Positions 1 to 7,357 of a DNA stretch of 43,794 bases are shown one piece after another. This stretch comes from Pirellulaceae bacterium (GTDB lineage Bacteria > Planctomycetota > Planctomycetia > Pirellulales > Pirellulaceae), in the NCBI GenBank assembly GCA_020852965.1, contig JADYZV010000045.1, positions 1 to 43,794 of the forward strand, written 5' to 3'. Under the pieces are notes generated by a model. It searched no databases. It was not told the origin of the DNA and worked only from the letters and a program-made list of their open reading frames with translations. Position numbers and translations under genes: made by a program. The number at the start of each line of letters is the position of its first letter. Within the stretch, counting starts at the first letter, position 1.

Positions 1-2
1 CC

Positions 3-299
3 GGCATACCGCTGGCCAAACGCACACCGTATGTCGTCTGCATTCGACGAGTCCAAAGGCCAGACGAGGCGGAGATCATTGCGGTTGCCATCGATAAACC
101 CGTTCCCAACTTCCGCATCCCCTTGCGTCCCACCGACGGCGACATTGTGCTGCAACTGCAACCGCTATTGGATGATTGTTATCGTCGTGGCCGCTACGCT
201 TCGATCGACTATAGCCAACCCCCACGACCTCCACTCGACGAACGCGCCACCATTTGGGCCAACCAACTATTGTGTGATTTGAAACATAGGCCATCGTGA
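3..299 (+). CDS. DUF4058 family protein, C-terminal part (truncated by window edge)
   Basis: An open frame runs from base 3 to a TGA at 297-299 with no start in the window, so this is the last ~98 codons of a longer gene. The translation ends with DDCYRRGRYASIDYS, then QPPRPPLDERATIWANQLL. This matches my memory of the C-terminal signature of DUF4058 proteins (a tyrosine-rich stretch, 'IDYSQPP.PPL', then 'W..LL'), common in planctomycetes and cyanobacteria. The function of the family is unknown; earlier residues (PVPNFRIPLRPTDGDIVLQL) also fit it. The next gene starts 50 bases downstream on the same strand, so co-transcription is possible. The family call rests on motif memory, but the frame itself is convincing. 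Confidence 0.72.
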   Translation, partial: GIPLAKRTPYVVCIRRVQRPDEAEIIAVAIDKPVPNFRIPLRPTDGDIVLQLQPLLDDCYRRGRYASIDYSQPPRPPLDERATIWANQLLCDLKHRPS

Positions 300-349
300 A
301 TCTTTGGAGCACGACGGCTTGCGGAGAAGATTGGAGATAGTTTTCGCAC

Positions 350-2434
350 ATGCGCATTGGAATACTGACTGACATACACGAAGCGGTTGCGGCGGCCGCT
401 GCGGCAATTGACCTGATGCGTGAGCAGAACGTAGACGAAATCATTTGCTTGGGCGATTTCTGCGAAATGGGGACTCGTCTGGAGGAAACATGTGAACTGT
501 TGTTGCGTGAGCGGGTTCAATGCGTGTGGGGCAATCATGATTTTGGATTGTGCGAAGAGGCACGACTGGGAGCAGTCGAAAGATATCCGCCGGTTGTGGC
601 TGAGTTTGCGAAGACGGCAGTGGCAAGGATTCGAATCGGCGAGCTGTTGTTTACGCACGTCGAACCGTGGCTCGATCCGAACGAGATTACCGATCTGTGG
701 TATTTCGATGGCGTGCCTGATACAGCGGAAAAGCGCGCCAGGATCTTTGCTGACCGAGGACGGGCTGACCAAGGAGGGGAGAGGCAAGATTGGCGCATTG
801 CGTTCGCGGGTCACTTTCACACTTGGTTAGCCGCCAAGGAACACGAGTCCCATAGTTGGGATGGAACAACACATCTCGATTTATCGCAGGGTCGCCATTT
901 CGTCGTCATCGACGCTTGCATGGCCGGACACTGCGCAGTCTTCGACACTGATTCTCAATTGTTGTCACCGCTACGAATTCCAGGAGTCGAAGTGGACTGC
1001 ATGGAAGATACGCTTCAAGGGCCGGTTTTTTCTGCCGCCGCTAAACCGACACCTTTGACCAGCGACCAGTCGTATGAAGCTGAGCCGTTTGCGACGCTGG
1101 CTGACGCCATTCGGCACGGCTCGTACCGAGAATCGCTGGATGCACTGCCAGACCGGCTTAACCATTATCAAATCATCGAGCAGCTTGGACAGGGGGGCAG
1201 TTCAGACGTTTGGTTGGCTGAACACGTCTATTTGAAACAACAAGTGGCGATAAAAATACTGCGGCAGCGTGCGGCGACTGGGTCGGCCGAGTATGCAGAA
1301 CGCTTTTTACGCGAAGCGCAGGCACTCGCGATTATGCGCGGTCCCGGCGTACGAATTGTCCAAGACGCGGCAGTTCACGATAACATTCCCTATGTCGTAA
1401 CGGAGTTACTGGTGGGAAACGACCTTTCCGTTCATGTGAAGAATTATGGTGCATTGACGATCAACCAGACGATGGATCTGTTGGAACAAATGGGGGAAGT
1501 GCTCATTCGACAGGAGGAACACGGAATCCTACATCGCGACATCAAACCGAATAATATTTGGGTGCGCGAGGATGGCAGCTATTGCCTGTTCGACTATGGA
1601 CTTGTTGGCTTCGATGATAGCCTGCAAAAAGTTTCACTTGGAGGGGATCTGGATACCCGAACTGGTGCGGTCATGGGAACGCCAGTCTACATGGCACCCG
1701 AGCAAATCAGAGGAGCCCAAGCCGACCATCGCACGGACCTGTTTGGACTGGGAATGACAGCCTATCAGTGTTTGACGGGGAAGAGTCCGCGTACCTTTGA
1801 AAATTTGCGATCGGGTTTCCTCGAGAAAGCAGCGATTGTTCCCATCCCATCCGCTCGTGAAGATCGCAGCGATATCACTCCAGAGTTCGAACGCATCCTG
1901 CGATCGCTTACGGCGCTTGATCCAGATGAACGCTACGCAAGCGCACAAGATTTTGTACAAGATCTGGAAGCCTACCGATACGGACGCCGGCGTCCCTACG
2001 GAGCCACCAATGGTTCAGCTTTCGTGGCGATGCCGTTTAAGCCTTCATTCAATGGCATGTACGAATTTCTGCAGGACGTGTGCGGCGAGGCTCGTTTGGC
2101 GGCACGCAAGGTGGACCGCGTGACACAGATGCACAATATCTGGGGACAGATCGAAAGCGAAATTCGCTCCGCGACGGTGGTTATCGCCGTGTTTACACGC
2201 GAGGGCATGTCGCGTTGGCCCAATGCAAATGTACTCACTGAAGCCGCGCATGCTCGTGCGGTGGGACGCCCACTGATCGTCCTCACTACGGATCGTGCCG
2301 AAAAACTGCCGTTCGACTGGCGACATCTGCCGATCATCCACTACCGCAACACAACCAAGGGATTAGCAGCACTTCGCGAAGAATTGCTCCCTCGTTTGCG
2401 CCAGGAATTACGAGATCGGGCGAACCATGCGTGA
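350..2434 (+). CDS. Metallophosphoesterase / Ser-Thr protein kinase / TIR- or NDT-like fusion protein
   Basis: This 694-residue protein has three domains. Residues 1-210 form a calcineurin-like metallophosphoesterase: TDIH (7-10), LGDF (34-37), GNHD (61-64), H103 and GHFH (154-157). Residues 273-545 form a Hanks-type kinase: glycine loop LGQGGSSDV (279-287), VAIK lysine 302, HRDIKPNN (395-402), DYG instead of DFG (415-417) and APE (449-451). Residues 556-690 begin AFVAMPF and include 'IRSATVVIAVF', 'NANVLTEAAHARAVGRP' with E631, and 'LPFDWRHLPIIHY'. That pattern fits Rossmannoid domains related to nucleoside 2-deoxyribosyltransferases and TIR-like NAD/nucleotide-acting effectors. No membrane segment is visible, so it is probably cytoplasmic. 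A purine-rich GGAG lies at 333-336. It overlaps the next gene by 8 bases, implying coupled translation. Domains 1 and 2 are secure; the third is a fold-level inference. The role could be a phospho-regulated nucleotide or NAD effector. Confidence 0.85.
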   Translation: MRIGILTDIHEAVAAAAAAIDLMREQNVDEIICLGDFCEMGTRLEETCELLLRERVQCVWGNHDFGLCEEARLGAVERYPPVVAEFAKTAVARIRIGELLFTHVEPWLDPNEITDLWYFDGVPDTAEKRARIFADRGRADQGGERQDWRIAFAGHFHTWLAAKEHESHSWDGTTHLDLSQGRHFVVIDACMAGHCAVFDTDSQLLSPLRIPGVEVDCMEDTLQGPVFSAAAKPTPLTSDQSYEAEPFATLADAIRHGSYRESLDALPDRLNHYQIIEQLGQGGSSDVWLAEHVYLKQQVAIKILRQRAATGSAEYAERFLREAQALAIMRGPGVRIVQDAAVHDNIPYVVTELLVGNDLSVHVKNYGALTINQTMDLLEQMGEVLIRQEEHGILHRDIKPNNIWVREDGSYCLFDYGLVGFDDSLQKVSLGGDLDTRTGAVMGTPVYMAPEQIRGAQADHRTDLFGLGMTAYQCLTGKSPRTFENLRSGFLEKAAIVPIPSAREDRSDITPEFERILRSLTALDPDERYASAQDFVQDLEAYRYGRRRPYGATNGSAFVAMPFKPSFNGMYEFLQDVCGEARLAARKVDRVTQMHNIWGQIESEIRSATVVIAVFTREGMSRWPNANVLTEAAHARAVGRPLIVLTTDRAEKLPFDWRHLPIIHYRNTTKGLAALREELLPRLRQELRDRANHA

Positions 2435-3383
2435 AATTGTTCAATGTTATCACTGCTTAGTGCGTGTGGTTCCGAACAAGGATCAAACATGTCCTTCCTG
2501 CTTGGGTAGGATTGAAGCACTCGATACGTCAGTACCCTATTCACCGAATATCGAGAGGCTTCGTTTAGAAGCCAAAAAACGCACTGCCTTGGGAAAGTCT
2601 GAGCGATGGAAGGCTCGCGGTCTGTTTGTTGCAGCCTGGATTCCTATAGTGGGATTGTGGAATTTCGGCTTTCCAAAATATGCATTGGCGTTCTTCCTTG
2701 CGAACGCTTCTCGCAATCGGTATGACGTTAGCCGTCGAATTATGGCTCCGAACGGTTTTGTATTGCTCGCGAAAGACCCGCGTCCTCCGGTCGTATTTCT
2801 ACGGAGCTTTCGCGATGACGGTGCGTACGACCAGAATCCGGTACTCGAGAATTTTTCGAAGCTCACTCCGTTTTATGCGATTACACCGAGAACAACGCAG
2901 GAAGAGCGAGTGGCTCTGGCAACATCCTGCGTCGGTCCTGTCGTCGCTATAGGGAGACCCCGCGAACGACTACCCGAAATGGGAGCAGCTCGAATGTACG
3001 TTCCCGAGTCTCATTGGCAGAGTACAGTTGAGGATCTGTTGAAACGTGCGCGGTTGGTAATCGTTCGAGTCGGCCCTTCTCAGGGAGTCGCATGGGAGAC
3101 TGAAACCGCAGTCCGATTAGTGCCGCCAGAGCGGATCGTTTTCTACTTGGAGGCCGAGAGCGACTTGGCGGAGTTTGTGGAAGGTAAATTGCCTATACCT
3201 ATTCCTAGGGCGTTCAAGATCAAGCGTTTTGTGTACTTCGACAACAACTGGGATCCTCAAAGCGCATCGCGAATCCAGAAGGTACTAAAAAGCAAGCGGA
3301 TTTACCGGATTAGAGTGCCAAAGGACCTGATCGTAGTCTATTGCGTCTGCGCGTTATTGCTCGCCTGGATTTTGTTTTGGTGA
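2427..3383 (+). CDS. Zinc-ribbon membrane protein with FLRSFRDD-type domain (possible TIR-like partner)
   Basis: This 318-residue protein starts inside the end of the kinase fusion gene (8-base overlap), so the two are almost certainly co-expressed. Cysteines 7, 10, 22 and 25 (CYHC...CPSC) form a zinc ribbon. Residues 64-92 are hydrophobic and probably one membrane segment; residues 300-318 are a second hydrophobic helix ending in WILFW. Between them is a soluble domain: VVFLRSFRDDG (122-132), GPVVAIGRPRE (170-180), LPEMGAARMYVPESHW (182-197), ARLVIVRVGPSQGVAWE (208-224) and ERIVFYLE (235-242). I recognise this as a recurring domain of membrane-linked bacterial hypothetical proteins, with a Rossmann-like alternation resembling TIR/SLOG-like folds, but cannot name it. 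Likely role: membrane sensor or effector partner of the upstream fusion. The gene is certain, the function inferred. Confidence 0.8.
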   Translation: MREIVQCYHCLVRVVPNKDQTCPSCLGRIEALDTSVPYSPNIERLRLEAKKRTALGKSERWKARGLFVAAWIPIVGLWNFGFPKYALAFFLANASRNRYDVSRRIMAPNGFVLLAKDPRPPVVFLRSFRDDGAYDQNPVLENFSKLTPFYAITPRTTQEERVALATSCVGPVVAIGRPRERLPEMGAARMYVPESHWQSTVEDLLKRARLVIVRVGPSQGVAWETETAVRLVPPERIVFYLEAESDLAEFVEGKLPIPIPRAFKIKRFVYFDNNWDPQSASRIQKVLKSKRIYRIRVPKDLIVVYCVCALLLAWILFW

Positions 3384-3762
3384 GATGATCGAGGCATAGT
3401 TTACCTAGCGGAATAGTGCTTTAGCACCGACTTTTCGGTTTTGACCTACAAACAACGATGGCACGCAACCATGAAACGCGAAATTCGTGTCGATGCAGAC
3501 TGAATTCCGTTGGACGGTGCGCTGCGAGTTGGCTGGTTGGCGATCGGCGAGGAGTTACAAAGAAAGGGGACTCGTTGCCTCTCGTCCATTACATAGCGGA
3601 TTAGGGGCGAATAAAGGGACTCGTTACCTCGTCCACTACAAAAAATGAGAAGTTTCGATCTCTTTTGGGAGTTGTCGTCGTCGGTCGGATTGGTTGTCCA
3701 TTGATAGAGTAGTGGCAAAGTTTGTCTTTGCTCGAACGACTCGGTTTCGCTGGAGAAGAATC
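3384..3762. other. Intergenic region with two copies of a dispersed repeat
   Basis: No convincing gene is seen. It holds a small palindrome GTGCTTTAGCAC near 3418-3429 and two imperfect direct copies, at 3564-3593 and 3613-3640, of a repeat with core GGGACTCGTTACCTCGTCCA. A related copy lies at 18105-18129. An AGAAG purine stretch near 3755 precedes the start codon at 3763. Confidence 0.6.
3564..3640 (+). repeat. Direct pair of the GGACTCGT-CCTCGTCCA dispersed repeat
   Basis: The two copies (3564-3593 and 3613-3640) share AAGGGGACTCGTT / AAAGGGACTCGTT followed by CCTCTCGTCCATTACA / ACCTCGTCCACTACA. A third copy, forming one arm of an inverted repeat, lies about 14.5 kb away at 18105-18129. 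All three are intergenic, as expected of a dispersed repeat family. Confidence 0.7.
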
Positions 3763-4131
3763 ATGAATCTGAAGCAAACGCTGCTGTGTGCAGTCCCCGC
3801 TCTGCTGGTCCTAGCAGTTAGCAGCACCGTTCGTGCTCAATGGGGCGGAAACGATACGCACTACCATGTGGTTCCACATACCACAACGCATACGGACTAC
3901 GTCCCTCATGGAAACCACTATCATCACGTGCAACATACGCAAACACACCTCGATGTTGTCCCGCACCAAACGTTTCGCCCGCAATATCTGCCACAATACC
4001 AACCACAGTATCGCCCACAGTATCAACCACAGTATGGCGTGCCGCACACGACAACGCATGTTGACTATTATCGCCACAACAATCACTTCCACGCTGTACC
4101 GCACACGACCACGCACTACCATCCGTGGTAG
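3763..4131 (+). CDS. Secreted His/Tyr/Gln-rich low-complexity protein
   Basis: The ATG at 3763 follows a purine-rich GGAGAAG and gives a 122-residue protein with a classic Sec signal peptide: MNLKQT, hydrophobic LLCAVPALLVLAV, and likely cleavage after VRAQ (residue 26). An upstream ATG at 3694 would bury this signal, so the shorter start is preferred. The mature part is built of degenerate repeats: HYHVVPHTTTHTDYVPHGNH is echoed near the C-terminus as HFHAVPHTTTHYHPW, around a central QYLPQYQPQYRPQY tract. About a quarter of mature residues are His. No catalytic domain is visible. Such composition suits metal binding or a surface/matrix role, but this is conjecture. Expression and secretion are likely from the signal peptide; function is unknown. 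Confidence 0.85.
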   Translation: MNLKQTLLCAVPALLVLAVSSTVRAQWGGNDTHYHVVPHTTTHTDYVPHGNHYHHVQHTQTHLDVVPHQTFRPQYLPQYQPQYRPQYQPQYGVPHTTTHVDYYRHNNHFHAVPHTTTHYHPW

Positions 4132-4267
4132 TGGGAGTAAAGCGAGTGGTGATAAGATCGTAGTGAAATCGATGGAAAAACGAATCGCATCTGGCGGAGT
4201 CTGCTGCTAGGTGCGATTTTTGCGTTTGGCGTAGCCGTTCATGGTAAACTCGGGGATTGAATCGAGT

Positions 4268-4440
4268 GTAGAACCATTGTCTCCGTGGTTTGCCATTGCT
4301 GTAGAACCATTGTCTCAATGGTCTATCGATTTGCATCGCTTAGCCGCGTCAAAACTCTAAACGATTGGGGACAATCGTTCTACATACCAAACGATTGCGG
4401 ACAATCGTTCTACATCCCAAACGACTGGGGACAATCGTGC
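4268..4440 (+). repeat. Tandem short hairpin repeats upstream of the kinase-RyR gene
   Basis: Five related units are seen. Three lie at exactly 30-base spacing and each begins AAACGA(T/C)TG: arms ACGATTG/CAATCGT with loop GGGA at 4361-4378, the same arms at 4391-4408, and one mismatch at 4421-4438. Before them, ACCATTG-TCT-CAATGGT at 4306-4322 is a perfect hairpin of the same design with different arm sequence, and a decayed unit starts at 4268. Each unit is joined by GTAGAA or TTCTAC. The last hairpin ends 27 bases before the start codon at 4466, so transcripts could carry it in the leader. Confidence 0.85.
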
Positions 4441-4465
4441 TACGTTCCAATTACGAAAGCAGCAG

Positions 4466-5809
4466 ATGAGTGAATCGATTTTAAACGAATTCCGCCAAGC
4501 TCGGTGCAGGGTCGACTCGCTGACTGCCGAAGCGTTTTGGCATTTGAAGGGGCTGGGGGTTGACTCAAAATTGTTTAGCGAGCTGTTGCAAGTAGAGCAT
4601 AGTCTACGTTTAGAGCAATTCTCGAGCACGGGGGACATGGATGCGACGGTAACACGGTCGACCGTGGGGAACGCTAACAACGTTCGACTCGCCGTGGGAC
4701 CATCGCTGCCGGAGCGATTTGGTCGCTATGTGGTGAAGGGAGCCATCTCTCAGGGGGCCTTTGGAAGCGTCTATCAAGCCGAAGATCCGACGCTCGGGCG
4801 CGAGGTAGCGATCAAGTCCCCCAGAGACGATCGGGCACTGGACGAAGCGGCGAGGGCTGAGTTCGAACGCGAGGCGCGCCTGATCTGTCGCTTGGAACAT
4901 CCACACATCTTACCGGTCTACGATTTTGGTTTTTCCGACAACGGACGGCCCTACCTGGTATGCAAATTGGTGATGGCCCGATCGCTGGCCGAGCGCATCG
5001 AGTCGCGAGGTCTGAATTTCCATGAGACGACTCGAGTTGTAGCGCAGATGGCACGAGCGCTTCATCACTCGCACCAGCATGGGGTCGTACATCGCGATGT
5101 CAAACCCGCCAACATCTTGCTGGAGGAAAGTGGCCATGCTTGGCTGGCCGATTTCGGTTTGGGACTCGAATCTCCCAAGACGGATCTATCCCAGGATCGC
5201 TCAGGGACTCCACGCTATTGGAGTCCAGAACAGGCCGAAGCGAACTCGCATTTGGTGGACGGTCGCAGCGACATCTTTTCGCTGGGTGTCATCTTGTACG
5301 AATCGTTAACGGGCGTGCATCCGTTCGATGGCACGTCTATAGCCGCCCTCCTGAAGCGTTTGTTGGAAGCCGACGTGCGACCACCACGACAGCTCAACGA
5401 TCGCGTACCACGAAAGTTGGAAGAAGCTTGTATGCGCGCTTTGCGCCGCAACCCACTGGAACGCTACTCCACTGCAGCCGATTTCGCCGAGGACTTAGAG
5501 GAAGCGGCGACCTACCAGCCGCAGCCAATTGACACATCGAAGGTAGAGCTTTCGCCTGCGTTGGAAAGCTTGTTGGAGCGATTATCTGAAAACACGCACG
5601 AGATCTGGTCGCAATGCCGCATTGCGGAGGGCTGGATCGTCGGTAGCACTCGCGATGATAAGAAAAAGACTCATCCCGATTTGGTGCCCTACGAGCAACT
5701 TTCCGAAGGCGAAAAGGACTACGACCGCGCCGTCGTGCGTGCTGTGTTCAAGGCTGCCATCGCGCTGGGGAGCAAAATCACTCCACCTCCTAACAAACAA
5801 ATCGATTAG
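4466..5809 (+). CDS. Ser/Thr protein kinase with C-terminal RyR domain
   Basis: This 447-residue protein has a soluble Hanks-type kinase at about 88-345: SQGAFGSV (95-102), VAIK with lysine 117, HRDVKPAN (209-216), DFG (229-231), SPE (253-255) and DGRSDIFSLGVILYE. Residues 372-436 (ENTHEIWSQCRIAEGW, TRDDKKKTHPDLVPYEQL, EKDYDRAVVRAVFKAAIALG) match the RyR domain (Pfam RyR, PF02026), a ryanodine-receptor repeat also found in bacteria and phages, often in signalling or conflict proteins as I recall. Residues 1-80 are a short region typical of planctomycete kinases. There is no transmembrane helix, unlike many PknB-type kinases. The RyR part may bind a small ligand or protein and control the kinase; that is inference. 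It stands alone, with tandem hairpins in its leader. Confidence 0.9.
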   Translation: MSESILNEFRQARCRVDSLTAEAFWHLKGLGVDSKLFSELLQVEHSLRLEQFSSTGDMDATVTRSTVGNANNVRLAVGPSLPERFGRYVVKGAISQGAFGSVYQAEDPTLGREVAIKSPRDDRALDEAARAEFEREARLICRLEHPHILPVYDFGFSDNGRPYLVCKLVMARSLAERIESRGLNFHETTRVVAQMARALHHSHQHGVVHRDVKPANILLEESGHAWLADFGLGLESPKTDLSQDRSGTPRYWSPEQAEANSHLVDGRSDIFSLGVILYESLTGVHPFDGTSIAALLKRLLEADVRPPRQLNDRVPRKLEEACMRALRRNPLERYSTAADFAEDLEEAATYQPQPIDTSKVELSPALESLLERLSENTHEIWSQCRIAEGWIVGSTRDDKKKTHPDLVPYEQLSEGEKDYDRAVVRAVFKAAIALGSKITPPPNKQID

Positions 5810-5908
5810 TTGCCTCGCTTCTCGCTCGAAAATCGAATATTCTGTATTAGCACCCTTTAGAATGTTGGCCACATTTGTGAGAAATTCTGCCCCAGCGTGT
5901 CATTTATG

Positions 5909-5940
5909 GAACACTAATCTTCTCTAATCGAACACTAATC
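5909..5940 (+). repeat. Dispersed repeat with GAACACTAATC motif, copy 1
   Basis: A 32-base sequence contains GAACACTAATC twice, separated by TTCTCTAATC. It matches 29 of 32 positions with 11604-11635. Both copies are intergenic and border regions where genes look disrupted (the truncated fragment here, IS and relics at the other). Confidence 0.65.
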
Positions 5941-6056
5941 GTCAGGATGTCGTCGTGGAGGGCAGGCAGAATCATGGTTGCCAGAATGATCTCACTTATA
6001 CAGTGAGAAGTGTTCAGAGCTCACTTAACTCCCGTGGGAAAGTCGCACGCAACACG

Positions 6057-6242
6057 ATGCACTCTATTACGATTAAGACCGAGGATGCCCGCACCGCGAA
6101 ATGTGATGTCTTTGTATTGAAGTACGCTCAGGCGTTTTTCGGTGCGGACTATGAATTAGCTGATGCTTTGGGGATGACGGATGAGAGGCTCGATCTGCCG
6201 ACCGGTAGCCATTTGTTCGTGACTGGTTCAAGCCAGGGCTGA
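6057..6242 (+). pseudogene. Truncated 5' fragment of a gene (DVFVLKYAQAFFGAD motif)
   Basis: The ATG at 6057 opens a 61-codon frame ending at TGA 6240-6242, running 15 bases into the 3' end of the convergent hydrolase gene. The translation begins MHSITIKTEDARTAKCDVFV and continues LKYAQAFFGADYELADALG. This resembles the N-terminal strand-helix unit of larger bacterial proteins with a 'DVLVLKYAQ.FYGAD' motif, which I associate loosely with CHAT- or macro-like conflict proteins. A 61-residue product lacks the rest of any such domain, so I read this as the surviving start of a gene cut by recombination. It could instead be a small real protein. The family assignment is weak; truncation is the simplest reading. 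Confidence 0.45.
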
Positions 6243-7250
6243 TTGCCATGCTGGTGGCCAGGAGGTGCGGGGAAACAATCGGCGGACTTCGCCGAACTGC
6301 TTGGACCAATCCTCACTGGTGTAGCGATCGGACAGATGAAACAATACCAGCTCGCCAACCTCCGCACTCACAGCGATCTGCGCGACTTCATCCGAACAGA
6401 GGTGAAAGTTCTTTACCGCCAAGTCTAAATCCTGGTTGGCGTAGCTATTTTCGCAGACGAGCACATCCACGTGTTTGATGAACGCGACCAGTTCTTCCAT
6501 CTCGACATCGTTGGGACGAAAATCGGTTAGATAGGCAAAGCTTGCTCCTGGCGTGCTCTTGAGCAATTGTCCACGCAACTCCGCGACGTTGAACGTCCGC
6601 TCACCAATAACGATGGTTTCGCTGCTGGGGGTGTCGTCGATGGTCGTAACTTGTTTGAGCCACGGGCCGGGCTTGAGCCCAAGTTCCGCGAGCTTTGACG
6701 TCTCCACATTCCAGCGATCTGCCTGGCGCACCACGTAGCCTGCACTGATGCAGCCCGACCCGTGGTCGAGCTCAATGGCTGAAACGGTTAGTTCGGGCCA
6801 GGCGTAGACAACTCGGTCGATCATCGGCTCGGACGTTTCCTGCGTGGGCACGCGGAATTGATCTTTGGTCGCGAACTCACAGCGTTCGAGGCGGTTTCCC
6901 CCGAATTCCGTCACAGCAACTTTGCCTGCCGCGTCGTCGACCAAGTTCCAGGTGTAGGCTTGCATCCGATGTTGGACGACGCGTCGGGTATCGCGTGGCC
7001 CGAACATGCGCAATGGAGACTCGCTGCGGTTATAATTCAAGCGAAACATGTAGTCGAAGCCGCTCACATGGTCCATGTGAAAGTGCGAGAAGAAGACCCC
7101 GTCGAGCGACATTATGTCGGCGATGGCAACACTATCCAGGCAGCCATAGCCACAGTCGAACAGCAGCTTATGAACCGCCTTCCCCGAATCCACCGATAGG
7201 AGCACCGCGTTGTCACGGCCTGGCTCTCCCAGAATTTGAAAGTTGATCAT
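6228..7250 (-). CDS. Metallo-beta-lactamase-fold hydrolase, RNase Z-like
   Basis: The start is placed at the ATG at 7250 (MINFQILGEPGRDNAVLLSV), because sequence upstream in this frame has no coding character; the product is 340 residues. The motif FSHFHMDHVSG (54-64) is the HxHxDH metal site of the MBL fold. FDCGYG (31-36) precedes it as in RNase Z/ElaC-type enzymes. The downstream FAYLTDFRP, VCENSY and LVLFHLSDRY segments fit the remaining metal ligands (D, then H). The substrate cannot be read; cyclic-nucleotide phosphodiesterase, RNase Z-like nuclease or other phosphodiester hydrolase are all possible. It lies 107 bases after the tyrosine phosphatase gene on the same strand and is plausibly the last gene of that operon. 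Confidence 0.82.
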   Translation of the reverse strand: MINFQILGEPGRDNAVLLSVDSGKAVHKLLFDCGYGCLDSVAIADIMSLDGVFFSHFHMDHVSGFDYMFRLNYNRSESPLRMFGPRDTRRVVQHRMQAYTWNLVDDAAGKVAVTEFGGNRLERCEFATKDQFRVPTQETSEPMIDRVVYAWPELTVSAIELDHGSGCISAGYVVRQADRWNVETSKLAELGLKPGPWLKQVTTIDDTPSSETIVIGERTFNVAELRGQLLKSTPGASFAYLTDFRPNDVEMEELVAFIKHVDVLVCENSYANQDLDLAVKNFHLCSDEVAQIAVSAEVGELVLFHLSDRYTSEDWSKQFGEVRRLFPRTSWPPAWQSALA

Positions 7251-7357
7251 GTGTGCGTCACTTTGCGAAATGTTTTCCGGACATGGAACTCGCTTCAGTG
7301 CGCAAGCGACCGAAGATCGATAACTAGACAGTGTACCGTCGATTTGGTTCACTGACC

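Noticed and set aside
209-820. Long minus-strand open frame opposite the metallophosphoesterase
   Set aside because: No motif or signal; it lies opposite motif-rich codons of the plus-strand gene and is a shadow frame.
4361-4440. Regularly spaced 30-base repeats that could be a CRISPR array
   Set aside because: The units abut without unique spacers, each is itself a short hairpin, and no cas genes are present.
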